A program made the translations under genes and the position numbers. A stretch of 33,471 nt of DNA from positions 1-33,471 of the forward strand of contig JAEEUR010000021.1 of NCBI GenBank assembly GCA_016290595.1, given 5' to 3'. Shown piece by piece: positions 16,053 through 25,543 of this stretch. Position 1 is the stretch's first letter. Every line of letters starts with the position of its first letter. This DNA is from Lachnospiraceae bacterium. Lineage in GTDB: Bacteria > Bacillota > Clostridia > Lachnospirales > Lachnospiraceae. The notes under the pieces were generated by a model. It did no database searches and had not been told where the DNA came from. It was given only the letters and a program-made list of their open reading frames with translations.

Positions 16053-17537
16053 ATGGAATTTACAATGATAGAAACGGGATGGGTATCGCTTCTCCCGCCT
16101 CTGATCGCGATCGTACTGGCTCTTCTGACAAAAGAGGTGTATTCGTCCCTGTTTGCCGGGCTTTTTTCCGGCATGCTGATCTACGCCGCGTTCAGCGGCG
16201 GCAGCCTGGTCTCGGCGGTCGCGATGACCTTCGACATGATGTATTCCAAGATCGCCGACAACGCCTACATGATCATTTTCCTGGCGCTGTTATGGGCGGT
16301 CGTCAGCCTGGTCGCAAAATCGGGCGGCAGCGAAGCCTACGGACGCTGGGCCGGCCGGCGCATCAAAAACAAACGCTCGGCGGCGCTTGCCACTTCGCTT
16401 CTGGGCATCCTGATCTTCATCGACGACGGCTTCAACTGCCTGACGGTCGGAACGGTCATGCGGCCCGTCACGGACCGGCTGCGCATCTCCCGCGAAAAGC
16501 TGGCTTATATCATCGATGCGACGGCGGCGCCGGTCTGCATCATCGCGCCGGTCTCCAGCTGGGCGGTGGCCGTGGCCAGCGAGGTCAGCGAGACGGGCGG
16601 CTTCCATATTTTCCTGTCCACGATCCCCTACAACCTTTACGCCCTGCTGACGATCCTGATGGTCTTCCTGCTGGCCTTCACGGGCAAGGACTTCGGCCCG
16701 ATGAAGAAGGCGGAAGAGAAGGCTGCGCTTGCCGAAGAAGAGGAGACCGCTGCGTCTGAGACCGGTGAGAAGAAAGGCCGGGTCATCGATCTGGTCCTGC
16801 CGATCCTGATCCTGATCATCTGCGCGATCCTGGGCATGGCCTACGTGGGCGGCTTCTTTGAGGGCGTGAGCTTCTCCGAAGCCATCGGCTACAATCCGAC
16901 CGCGGGCCTGACGCTCGGCGCCTTTGCCGGCCTGATCGTCGCGGCGCTTCTATATCTGCCCCGCCGGCTGATGAAGCCGAAGGAGTTCATGCAGACCATC
17001 GTCGGCGGCATCGGAAGCATCGTCCCGCCGATGCTGATCCTGATCCTGTCCTGGAGCCTGGGCGGCGTCTGCCGTCAGCTGATCGGGACCGGCGTCTTTA
17101 TTTCCGGCTTTGTCAGCACCGCCGATCTGCCGCTGGGCTTCCTGCCCTTCCTGATCTTCGTGATCGCCGCGCTGATGAGCTTCTCCATGGGGACTTCCTG
17201 GGGGACCTTCGGCATGCTGATCCCCATCGTGAGCATGATCTGCGCCGCCCAGGGAGCGGAAGCGTACCTGATCCCCGCGCTGGGCGCCACGCTGGCCGGC
17301 TCGGTGTACGGCGACCACTGCTCCCCGATCTCGGACACGACCATCCTGTCCTCCACCGGCTCCGCCTGCCCGCACATCCGCCACGTGGAAACCCAGCTGC
17401 CTTACGCAACGCTGGTCGCCGCCGTCTGCGCCGTCGGCTATCTGATCTCCGGCTTTACCTTAACGCCCTGGATCGGGCTGGGCGCGGGCGTCGTCCTGCT
17501 GACGGGCAGCCTCTTCCTGCTGAACCGGTTCAAATAA
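16053..17537 (+). CDS. nhaC: NhaC-family Na+/H+ antiporter
   Basis: This is a secondary transporter that would exchange cytoplasmic sodium (or a related solute pair) for protons. The 494-residue protein has about 11-12 membrane segments and conserved family blocks: the IFIDDGFNCLTVGTVMRPV segment near residue 130 with the paired acidic residues, DATAAPVCIIAPVSSWA near 165, FSMGTSWGTFGMLIP near 380, and SVYGDHCSPISDTTILSS near 420. A charged cytoplasmic loop (about 210-245) splits the two halves. An AAAGGAGG site precedes the ATG. The NhaC family also includes malate-lactate and other antiporters, so the substrate is not certain. Both flanks carry repeats. Confidence 0.88.
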   Translation: MEFTMIETGWVSLLPPLIAIVLALLTKEVYSSLFAGLFSGMLIYAAFSGGSLVSAVAMTFDMMYSKIADNAYMIIFLALLWAVVSLVAKSGGSEAYGRWAGRRIKNKRSAALATSLLGILIFIDDGFNCLTVGTVMRPVTDRLRISREKLAYIIDATAAPVCIIAPVSSWAVAVASEVSETGGFHIFLSTIPYNLYALLTILMVFLLAFTGKDFGPMKKAEEKAALAEEEETAASETGEKKGRVIDLVLPILILIICAILGMAYVGGFFEGVSFSEAIGYNPTAGLTLGAFAGLIVAALLYLPRRLMKPKEFMQTIVGGIGSIVPPMLILILSWSLGGVCRQLIGTGVFISGFVSTADLPLGFLPFLIFVIAALMSFSMGTSWGTFGMLIPIVSMICAAQGAEAYLIPALGATLAGSVYGDHCSPISDTTILSSTGSACPHIRHVETQLPYATLVAAVCAVGYLISGFTLTPWIGLGAGVVLLTGSLFLLNRFK

Positions 17538-17562
17538 TTATGCTACAGTAGTATAGTATCCG

Positions 17563-17631
17563 CCGAGCGCTCGTGAAATGTAGCACCGAGCGCTCGTGAA
17601 ATATAGCGCCGAGCGCGCCCGAATAAACTTT
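17563..17631. repeat. Three tandem copies of a 23-bp unit
   Basis: Units start at 17563, 17586 and 17609, each beginning CCGAGCGC. The first two are nearly identical (CCGAGCGCTCGTGAAAT, then TGTAGCA or ATAGCG endings); the third diverges after CCGAGCGCGC and runs into the following hairpin. Each unit contains the palindrome GAGCGCTC (first two copies). Confidence 0.75.
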
Positions 17632-17703
17632 CCCGGAGCATTGAGGAGACCTTACGATAGCCACTCTATTCTGGAAGGTCTCCGAACCGCTCCGGGAAAG
17701 TTT
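17625..17703. repeat. Large two-tier hairpin element
   Basis: An outer perfect 15-bp inverted repeat (AAACTTTCCCGGAGC at 17625-17639 with 17689-17703) encloses a second perfect 9-bp one (GGAGACCTT at 17645-17653 with 17675-17683) and a 21-nt apical loop. There is no T tract suitable for a normal terminator beyond the TTTT at the end of the stem, so a palindromic repeat or a terminator-like role for nhaC are both possible. Confidence 0.75.
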
Positions 17704-17705
17704 TA

Positions 17706-17787
17706 TCGAGGCAGCGAGGCGGAAGGAAGAACACCTCATCCGCCTGCTTCGCAGGCACCTTCCCCTCAAGGGGAAGGCGAGGCAGCA
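17706..17787. repeat. Intergenic repeat with two small hairpins and the right copy of the nhaC-flanking repeat
   Basis: It starts with the right copy of the 16-bp repeat (17706-17721). It also contains the hairpin GCCTGC-TTC-GCAGGC (17742-17756) and then CCTTCCCCT-CA-AGGGGAAGG (17758-17777). The CACCTCATCCG...CCTTCCCCTCAAGGGGAAGG layout resembles a dispersed intergenic repeat I associate with many gut Firmicutes genomes; that is recollection, not a search result. Confidence 0.6.
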
Positions 17788-17815
17788 ATTCTCAAAATCT
17801 TTTTTCAAATAGTGC

Positions 17816-17843
17816 TTGCATTTTTGAAAAAACGCGATATAAT
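17816..17843 (+). promoter_or_regulatory. Promoter of groES-groEL
   Basis: TTGCAT (17816-17821), 16-bp spacer and perfect TATAAT (17838-17843), directly before the CIRCE element. Confidence 0.85.
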
Positions 17844-17847
17844 AGCT

Positions 17848-17874
17848 TTGGCACTCGAAAAAGGAGAGTGCTAA
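17848..17874 (+). promoter_or_regulatory. CIRCE operator (HrcA binding site)
   Basis: TTGGCACTC, nine bases, GAGTGCTAA matches the CIRCE consensus TTAGCACTC-N9-GAGTGCTAA with one change. It overlaps the expected transcription start, so HrcA would repress groES-groEL except under heat or folding stress. hrcA itself is not in the window. Confidence 0.95.
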
Positions 17875-17914
17875 CAACGCTAAAAAAAGAACTCTATTCA
17901 AGGAGGAGATGAAT

Positions 17915-18205
17915 ATGAAACTGGTTCCCTTAGCAGACAGAGTCGTCTTAAAGCAGGTGGAAGCCGAAGAAGTAACCAAGGGCGGCATCGTTCTGCCCGG
18001 CAGCGCCAAGGAAAAGCCCCAGACAGCGGAAGTGCTGGCGGTCGGCCCCGGCGGCGTGGACAAGGACGGCAACAAGGTGAAGATGGAAGTCGCCGTCGGC
18101 AACAAGGTCATTTACAGCAAATATGCCGGCACGGAAGTGAAACTGGACGGCACGGAATATATCATCGTCAAGCAGAGCGACATCTTAGCGGTCGTCGAAG
18201 ACTGA
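17915..18205 (+). CDS. groES: Co-chaperonin GroES
   Basis: GroES is the heptameric lid of the GroEL folding chamber. The 96-residue protein opens with MKLVPLADRVVLKQVEAEE, has the mobile-loop region TKGGIVLPGSAKEKPQ near residues 22-37, and ends VKQSDILAVVED. Two in-frame ATGs lie at 17909 and 17915. I chose 17915 because the AGGAGG site is then about eight bases away instead of about two, and because family members start with this residue pattern. CIRCE lies upstream and groEL 16 bp downstream. Confidence 0.97.
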   Translation: MKLVPLADRVVLKQVEAEEVTKGGIVLPGSAKEKPQTAEVLAVGPGGVDKDGNKVKMEVAVGNKVIYSKYAGTEVKLDGTEYIIVKQSDILAVVED

Positions 18206-18218
18206 CAGGGAGGAATAA

Positions 18219-19841
<1,623 letters not shown>

Positions 19842-19866
19842 AGCGCTGATATCAGCCCGATAGTTA

Positions 19867-19894
19867 GGGCCTCTGCTCCGGCAGAGGCCCTTTT
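19867..19894 (+). terminator. Terminator of groES-groEL
   Basis: Perfect 10-bp stem GGGCCTCTGC/GCAGAGGCCC with a 4-nt loop, followed by TTTT. Confidence 0.92.
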
Positions 19895-19958
19895 CCTGTC
19901 CGGAGAAAAGCGCCGGAAAAAGAGGCCGGACCGCGGAAGCCGGTCCCGCAAAAAGCGT

Positions 19959-19987
19959 TTGACAATTCCGGCCGCATCCGATACAAT
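19959..19987 (+). promoter_or_regulatory. Promoter of pcrA
   Basis: Perfect TTGACA (19959-19964), 17-bp spacer and TACAAT (19982-19987). An in-frame ATG at 19959 falls in the -35 region, so it is not the start of the helicase. Confidence 0.85.
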
Positions 19988-20054
19988 AAGACCGAACAAA
20001 TTTTCGGTTTGGCAGAGGGGCGGCCGCCGTCCCGAGGACCGGAACGGAGCGTTT

Positions 20055-22217
20055 ATGGAAGCTTATCTGGAAAATCTGAATCCCGAGCAGTTCGAGGCGG
20101 TGACCTCGACCGAGGGCTACGTGCGCGTCATCGCCGGGGCCGGCTCCGGCAAAACGAAGGCCCTTTCCTCCCGTTTTGCCTACCTGGTACGGGAGATGGG
20201 CATCCTGCCCTCGAACATCCTCTGCGTGACCTTTACGAACAAGGCGGCGGAGGAGATGCGGCGGCGCATCCACAACCTGACCGGTGACCATGATACGGGC
20301 TACGTCAACACCTTCCACGGCTTCTGCGTCTCCGTTCTGCAGGAGGAATCCTACGCGGTCGGCTATCCCAAAAGCTTTCTGGTCCTGGACAATACCGATA
20401 TCAACGAGCTGCTGCGCCTCATCTACGAGGAGCGCGGCCTCAATCTGCGCCACATGACATTCGCGGACGCGCGGGACATGTTCGAGATCCGCAAATGCCT
20501 CACCGAGCCCTCCTACTATCTGGATCTGGTGGACGAATCCCTGGACGTCATCAAAAAGAAATATGACGAAGCGGCCGAGGTGAAGGATATCCTCTTTTAC
20601 GGCTACCTGTACCAGCAGAAAAAATGCTTCGGCCTGGACTACAACGACCTGATCATCCTGACGCTGCATATTTTCAGCACGCGCCCGGAGATCAGGCGGA
20701 AGTGGCAGGAGCGGCTCGAATATATCATGATCGACGAGTTCCAGGACATCGATCCCCTGCAGATAAAGCTCATGGAGGCGCTTCAGGGCTACCATAAAAA
20801 TCTCTTCATCGTGGGCGATCCGGACCAGACCATCTATACCTGGCGCGGCGCGAACGTGAAATACATTCTGGACTTCGACAGGGAATATCCGGGCACGAAG
20901 ACCATCTATATGAATACGAACTACCGCTCGACGCCGCAGATCATCGCGGCGGTGAACTCGCTGATCGCGAAGAACCGCAGGCGGGCGGTGAAGGAATTAA
21001 AGCCGACCTGCGCGCCGGGGCCCATCGTGAAAGCGAATCTCTGTGAGACCCCGGAGAACGAAGCCGCCTGGATCGCGGCTGAAATGGAGCGGCTGCACGG
21101 GGCGGGCCGCCCGTACCGCGAGATGACCCTGCTCTACCGCGCGCATTATTTGACGCGCAGCATCGAGGAGGTCCTGCAGAAGGAGGAGATCCTGTACACG
21201 CTTTACGGCGGCGTGGGCTTTTTCGACCGCGCGGAGGTGAAGGACGCGCTCTCGTACCTCAGGATGATCGCCTACGAGGACGATCTGTCCTTCCGCCGCA
21301 TCTGCAACGTGCCGAAGCGGAATCTGGGCGAGCGGCGCCTGCGCTTTCTGGAGGAGCACGCGGCGTCGGAGGGCTTAAGCCTCTATCAGACGCTGAAAAA
21401 ATATATCACGCACGATCTGTTCAAGGGCACCGGCGCGGAGGCGTTTATCGAGCTGACCGACCGCTTCGCGGCTTCGGCGCCGGGCCAGAGCATCAGCAAG
21501 CTCTTCAGCCAGCTGCTTAACGCTTCCGGCTATGAAAAAATGCTGCGCACCGAGGGCGCGCAGGAGAGGCTGGACAATCTGGCCGAGCTCAAGCAGATCG
21601 TCCTGCGCTACGAGATCAGCTGCGGCGAGGAATGCGCCCTGCCGGACTTTTTAGCGCATATCGCCCTGTATTCGGAGAACGACCGCGAGGAGGAGAACGA
21701 CAAGGTCAAGCTGATGACGGTCCATGCCGCCAAGGGCCTGGAATTTCCCGTGGTCTTCCTCTGCGGCCTGAACGAGGGCGTCTTCCCGGGCCGGCGGACG
21801 GACAGCTTCGAGCAGATGGAGGAGGAGCGGCGGCTCTGCTTCGTGGCCATGAGCCGCGCGAAGGAGGAACTGTACCTTTCCGCGGTGGAGGGCCGCCTGC
21901 ACGACGGCGCACCGCGATACATGTCGCGCTTCCTGCTGGACGTGGAGCCGGGGCTCATCGAATACGAGAGCCCGCCGCGGGAGGAACTGATCGCGGACAC
22001 GCGTGAATACATCGCCATGAAGGACAGGCTGCTGGAGCAGGAGGAGCAGGAGCTCTTCGCCATCGGGACGCAGGTGCGGCACGGCGTGCTGGGGCTCGGC
22101 ACCGTGGAGGATATCGACACGAAGAAAAAGGCGTACATCGTCAGATTCACCGACCTCGGCACCCCCCGCGCGATCTCTTTCCGCGCAAAGCTGGAAGAAG
22201 TGCAGTGCCGAAACTGA
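20055..22217 (+). CDS. pcrA: ATP-dependent DNA helicase PcrA/UvrD
   Basis: This is a superfamily 1A 3'-5' helicase used in nucleotide excision repair, removal of recombinase filaments and clearing of RNA polymerase. The 720-residue protein has Walker A AGAGSGKT (27-34), motif Ia FTNKAAEEM, motif II DEFQDID, motif III GDPDQTIYTWRGA, motif IV YRSTPQI, motif V TVHAAKGLEFPVVF and motif VI FVAMSRAKEELY. It ends in a small beta domain (IGTQVRHGVLGLGTVEDI) like the PcrA C-terminal domain that binds RNA polymerase. The start at 20055 has a weak GGAGC site and follows the promoter. UvrD, PcrA and RecQ-accessory names overlap in this family. Confidence 0.95.
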   Translation: MEAYLENLNPEQFEAVTSTEGYVRVIAGAGSGKTKALSSRFAYLVREMGILPSNILCVTFTNKAAEEMRRRIHNLTGDHDTGYVNTFHGFCVSVLQEESYAVGYPKSFLVLDNTDINELLRLIYEERGLNLRHMTFADARDMFEIRKCLTEPSYYLDLVDESLDVIKKKYDEAAEVKDILFYGYLYQQKKCFGLDYNDLIILTLHIFSTRPEIRRKWQERLEYIMIDEFQDIDPLQIKLMEALQGYHKNLFIVGDPDQTIYTWRGANVKYILDFDREYPGTKTIYMNTNYRSTPQIIAAVNSLIAKNRRRAVKELKPTCAPGPIVKANLCETPENEAAWIAAEMERLHGAGRPYREMTLLYRAHYLTRSIEEVLQKEEILYTLYGGVGFFDRAEVKDALSYLRMIAYEDDLSFRRICNVPKRNLGERRLRFLEEHAASEGLSLYQTLKKYITHDLFKGTGAEAFIELTDRFAASAPGQSISKLFSQLLNASGYEKMLRTEGAQERLDNLAELKQIVLRYEISCGEECALPDFLAHIALYSENDREEENDKVKLMTVHAAKGLEFPVVFLCGLNEGVFPGRRTDSFEQMEEERRLCFVAMSRAKEELYLSAVEGRLHDGAPRYMSRFLLDVEPGLIEYESPPREELIADTREYIAMKDRLLEQEEQELFAIGTQVRHGVLGLGTVEDIDTKKKAYIVRFTDLGTPRAISFRAKLEEVQCRN

Positions 22218-22225
22218 ATGATCTG

Positions 22226-22234
22226 TGCTATAAT
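22226..22234 (+). promoter_or_regulatory. Possible extended -10 promoter before the DUF4298-like gene
   Basis: TGC immediately precedes TATAAT (22229-22234), right after the pcrA stop. No -35 is recognisable. Confidence 0.5.
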
Positions 22235-22263
22235 ATCATTACTATCAGTTCGTGAGGTGCATG

Positions 22264-22569
22264 ATGTACGACCTTTCAAGAATCATCGATATGGAAAAGC
22301 TTCTGGACGAATCGCAGGAAGCGCTGGACCGGCTGCTGGATGCCCTGGAGGGCTTTGCGGCGGTGCAGGAGAACATCCGCGCGCTGGACGCTTATTATAC
22401 GGGCGGCGAGTGGATGGAGGATTTCGAGGCGGACGAGCAGGGGCTGCTGCCACCCGGCTTAAAGCGCGGCGTGCTTTCGGAGGATGCCGTGTACGATCTG
22501 CTGACGGACAACCGGGAGCTCATGGCGCGCCTGCTGGAGGTGGCCGCCGAAAGCATCCGGGAGGGATAA
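22264..22569 (+). CDS. DUF4298-like small protein
   Basis: The 101-residue acidic, helical protein resembles the DUF4298 family from memory. The matching part is ALDAYYTGGEWMEDFEADEQG, followed by LKRGVLSEDAVYDLL. The role of the family is unknown to me. Two adjacent ATGs (22261, 22264) follow a GAGGTG element; I favour 22264, which leaves four rather than one base of spacing. It is 9 bp upstream of a glycoside hydrolase gene and probably shares its transcript. Confidence 0.75.
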   Translation: MYDLSRIIDMEKLLDESQEALDRLLDALEGFAAVQENIRALDAYYTGGEWMEDFEADEQGLLPPGLKRGVLSEDAVYDLLTDNRELMARLLEVAAESIREG

Positions 22570-22578
22570 GGAGTATTT

Positions 22579-24261
22579 ATGATCCGACATTTACTGACAG
22601 ACGCCGGCGCGGCCCTTCAGGGCACGCCCTGGAACGTCTATCCGCGGCCGCAGATGGTGCGCGAAAACTGGACGAATCTGAACGGGATCTGGCATTTCGG
22701 TACGGACCGGGCGGTGGAAGAGGAGATCCTGGTGCCTTTCTGTCCGGAAAGCCTGCTTTCGGGCATCCGGCGGGATTTCGGAAAGGAAAAGAACTTTTTC
22801 TACCTGAAAAAGTTTGATCATGCGAAGCCGGCCCTTAACGAGCGGGTGCTGCTGCATTTCGGCGCGGTGGACCAGGAAGCCGAGGTCTATATCAACAGCT
22901 TTTACGTGGGCCACCATGAGGGAGGCTATCTGCCGTTTACCTTCGAGATCACCGAATATCTGCGCGAGGGCGAAAACGAGCTTTTCGTGGAGGTGACGGA
23001 TGCGCTGGATCACCGCCTGCCCTGGGGCAAGCAGAAGAAAAAACGGGGCGGCATGTGGTACACGCCGGTCTCTGGCATCTGGCAGACGGTCTGGCTGGAG
23101 ACGGTGCCGAAGGACTACATCAAAGGCCTGCAGATCAGCGCGGGCTTAAACTGGGTCCGCATCCGCGCGGAAGGCGTGAAGGACGGCCTGGTGACGCTGG
23201 AGGAAACGGACGCGTGTTATCCGCTGGAGGACGGGCAGGTCCGCTTTGAGATCAACGAGCCGAAGCACTGGACGCCGGGCACGCCGTATCTGTACTGGTT
23301 CACGGTCCAGAGCGGCGAAGACAAAGTCCGCTCATATTTCGCGCTGCGAGAACTGTCCGTGCAGGAGGTGAAGGGAAAGAAGCGCCTCTGCCTGAACGGC
23401 GAACCGTATTTCTTCAACGGCCTGCTGGATCAGGGCTACTTCAGCGACGGCATCTACACGCCGGCGGCGCCGGAATGCTATGAAGAAGATATTTTAGCCA
23501 TGAAATCGCTGGGCTTCAACACCCTGCGCAAGCATATCAAAGTGGAGCCGGAGCAGTTTTATTACGACTGCGACCGTCTGGGCATGGTGGTCTTCCAGGA
23601 CATGGTCAACAACGGGGACTATCATTACGTGAAGGAAACGGTCCTGCCCACGTTCATCAGCAGCCGGCCGAAGGATCTGCGCATGCACGCGGATCCGGCC
23701 GCCCGGCGGAACTTCCTGCAGGCCGTGAAGGACACGGTGCTGCACCTGAAGAACCATCCCTGCATCTGCTACTGGACGATCTTCAACGAGGGCTGGGGGC
23801 AGTTCCAGGCGGACCGGGCCTACGAATGGCTGCTGCGGCTGGACAGAAGCCGCTTTATCGACACGACCTCCGGCTGGTTTAAGCAGGAGAAGAGCGACGT
23901 GGAGAGCCTGCACCTGTATTTCAAGCCGCTGCAGCTGGGGTCGGAGGACAAGCCGCAGGTGCTTTCCGAATTCGGCGGCTACGTCTGGAAGGATCCGGAG
24001 CACAGCGCGAACGTTGAGAAAACCTACGGCTACAAGACCTTCGAAAGCAGGGAGGAGCTGGTGAAAGCGCTGCAGCGCGTCTTTAGGGAGGAGCTGGTCC
24101 CGCTGGCCCGGGAGGGCCTCTGCGCGGCGATCTATACGCAGGTCTCGGACGTGGAGGACGAGACGAACGGGCTGATCACCTACGACCGCAAGCTCCTGAA
24201 GGTCCGACCGGAAGAGCTCTTCGAATTCGGCCCGCAGCTGCAGGCGGCGGTGCGGGAATAG
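22579..24261 (+). CDS. Glycoside hydrolase family 2 enzyme
   Basis: The enzyme would cleave beta-linked sugars by the retaining mechanism. The 560-residue protein has the family 2 order: a jelly-roll sugar-binding domain (about 1-180, with LNGIWHFG and the GGMWYTPVSGIWQTVWLE segment), an immunoglobulin-like domain, and a TIM barrel from about residue 270. The acid/base glutamate is Glu404 in FNEGWG and the nucleophile Glu464 in LSEFGG. No signal peptide is visible, so it acts on imported or small substrates in the cytoplasm. Beta-galactosidase, glucuronidase and mannosidase members cannot be separated by eye. The start follows AAGGAG by seven bases. No transporter or regulator is adjacent, which is unusual for a catabolic enzyme. 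Confidence 0.88.
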   Translation: MIRHLLTDAGAALQGTPWNVYPRPQMVRENWTNLNGIWHFGTDRAVEEEILVPFCPESLLSGIRRDFGKEKNFFYLKKFDHAKPALNERVLLHFGAVDQEAEVYINSFYVGHHEGGYLPFTFEITEYLREGENELFVEVTDALDHRLPWGKQKKKRGGMWYTPVSGIWQTVWLETVPKDYIKGLQISAGLNWVRIRAEGVKDGLVTLEETDACYPLEDGQVRFEINEPKHWTPGTPYLYWFTVQSGEDKVRSYFALRELSVQEVKGKKRLCLNGEPYFFNGLLDQGYFSDGIYTPAAPECYEEDILAMKSLGFNTLRKHIKVEPEQFYYDCDRLGMVVFQDMVNNGDYHYVKETVLPTFISSRPKDLRMHADPAARRNFLQAVKDTVLHLKNHPCICYWTIFNEGWGQFQADRAYEWLLRLDRSRFIDTTSGWFKQEKSDVESLHLYFKPLQLGSEDKPQVLSEFGGYVWKDPEHSANVEKTYGYKTFESREELVKALQRVFREELVPLAREGLCAAIYTQVSDVEDETNGLITYDRKLLKVRPEELFEFGPQLQAAVRE

Positions 24262-24307
24262 AGGCATTGCCCGGAGCAATATACCGAAATCAGATACAAA
24301 GATAGAA

Positions 24308-24349
24308 CGGCTGAAATCCCTGTCATATCAAAGATTTCAGCCGCTTTTT
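24308..24349 (+). terminator. Terminator of the glycoside hydrolase gene
   Basis: Perfect 11-bp stem CGGCTGAAATC/GATTTCAGCCG, then CTTTTT. Confidence 0.88.
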
Positions 24350-24369
24350 ACCAACACATTTTGTCCTGT

Positions 24370-24399
24370 AAACGGAAGCTGCGGACCCGCAGCCGTTCC
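24370..24399 (-). terminator. Probable terminator of the asd-lysC-hom operon
   Basis: On the minus strand GGAA-(CG)-GCTGCG, a GGTC loop, CGCAGC-TTCC and then GTTT. The stem is strong but the T tract is short. Confidence 0.5.
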
Positions 24400-24403
24400 G
24401 GTA

Positions 24404-25543
24404 TTACGCCCGCACCGCGGCGAAGAAGGTCTCGTGCCCCGCCGCTTCCGCCGCGCGGACGGCGCCGTGCATCTCGGCAACGGATACCGGGCCGGTCAGA
24501 AAACCGGGACCGAAAGGCTCCCGCGCCATGGCGCGAAGGGCCGGATCCTCCGTCCGGACGTAGTAGGCGTGGACCGCGGAGCGGTTGTCGATCTCAGCCT
24601 GCGGGCCGTTCCCGGTATAGCCCAGTCCGGCCCGGATATCCAGAATATCCTCCACCAGGCTGTGGGCCGTGGGATAGCGGCCGGCGCCCTGCCCGAAAAA
24701 GCCGAGCTCGCCGACTTCGGGCCCTTTCAGAAAGACCATGTTGAAATTCGCCGGCACGTGGCCCTCCATGGCGTCTTCCTTCAGCAGGACCGGCTCGACG
24801 TACGCGCATATCTTTCCGTCCGGGAGCTTTTCTCCGTTGCAGAGCAGGCGGCAGTGCAGGCCGTTTTCCCGGAAGGCCCGGATATCTTCCCCGGTGATCC
24901 GGCGGATGCCGGCCGTGTCGATCCGGGCGGGATCGAGCTGAACGTCGAAGGCCAGATTGGAGCTGATGGCGCATTTCCGCTGAATGTCGATGCCGTCGAT
25001 GTCGGCGGAGGGATTGGCCTCCGCATAGCCCAGCCGCTGCGCCTCCTTCAGGATATCGGCAAAATCGGCGCCGCTCTTCTCCATGCTGTCCAGAATGAAA
25101 TTCGTGGTGCCGTTGATGATGCCGCGGAAGGCTTCGATGCCCCCGCAGCGCTTGGTCCTTACCAGGTTGTATAGCCAGGGGATGCCGCCGCCGGCGCTGG
25201 GTGTGAACAGGATCTTAACGCCGTTCTCGGCCGCCGCCTGCTGAAGCTCGGCAAAGATGGTGCTGACCATCTGCTTGTTGGGCGTCACGACGTGCTTGCC
25301 GGCCTGCAGGGCCTTCAGCACGAAATCGGAAGCGGGATGCAGTCCGCCCATGGCTTCCACCACCAGCTCGATCTCGGGATTGTTCACGATCTCGTCGATG
25401 CTTTTCGCGTGGATGCAGTGCAGCTCTTCCAGCGGCAGCAGATCGAGAATGGTCTTGACTTCGATCTCCGGTGCAAAGCGGGAAGTGATGATATCGTAGA
25501 CGCCGCGCCCGACGACGCCCAGGCCCATAATGGCTATTTTCAT
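24404..25543 (-). CDS. hom: Homoserine dehydrogenase, short form without ACT domain
   Basis: The enzyme reduces aspartate semialdehyde to homoserine, the branch point to threonine and methionine. The 379-residue protein begins MKIAIMGLGVVGRGVYDII (Rossmann motif GLGVVG). VVEAMGG, GKHVVTPNKQMV, the substrate loop INGTTNFIL and EANPSADIDGID follow. It ends after the catalytic domain; the ACT domain that many Firmicutes Hom proteins carry (total about 430 residues) is not seen. GGAGG precedes the ATG. The start overlaps the lysC stop as ATGA, so the two are coupled. Last gene of a three-gene aspartate-family operon. Confidence 0.94.
   Translation of the reverse strand: MKIAIMGLGVVGRGVYDIITSRFAPEIEVKTILDLLPLEELHCIHAKSIDEIVNNPEIELVVEAMGGLHPASDFVLKALQAGKHVVTPNKQMVSTIFAELQQAAAENGVKILFTPSAGGGIPWLYNLVRTKRCGGIEAFRGIINGTTNFILDSMEKSGADFADILKEAQRLGYAEANPSADIDGIDIQRKCAISSNLAFDVQLDPARIDTAGIRRITGEDIRAFRENGLHCRLLCNGEKLPDGKICAYVEPVLLKEDAMEGHVPANFNMVFLKGPEVGELGFFGQGAGRYPTAHSLVEDILDIRAGLGYTGNGPQAEIDNRSAVHAYYVRTEDPALRAMAREPFGPGFLTGPVSVAEMHGAVRAAEAAGHETFFAAVRA

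Noticed and set aside
17563-17631. The 23-bp tandem units as a CRISPR array
   Set aside because: The units are directly adjacent with no spacers, only three copies exist, and no cas gene is nearby.
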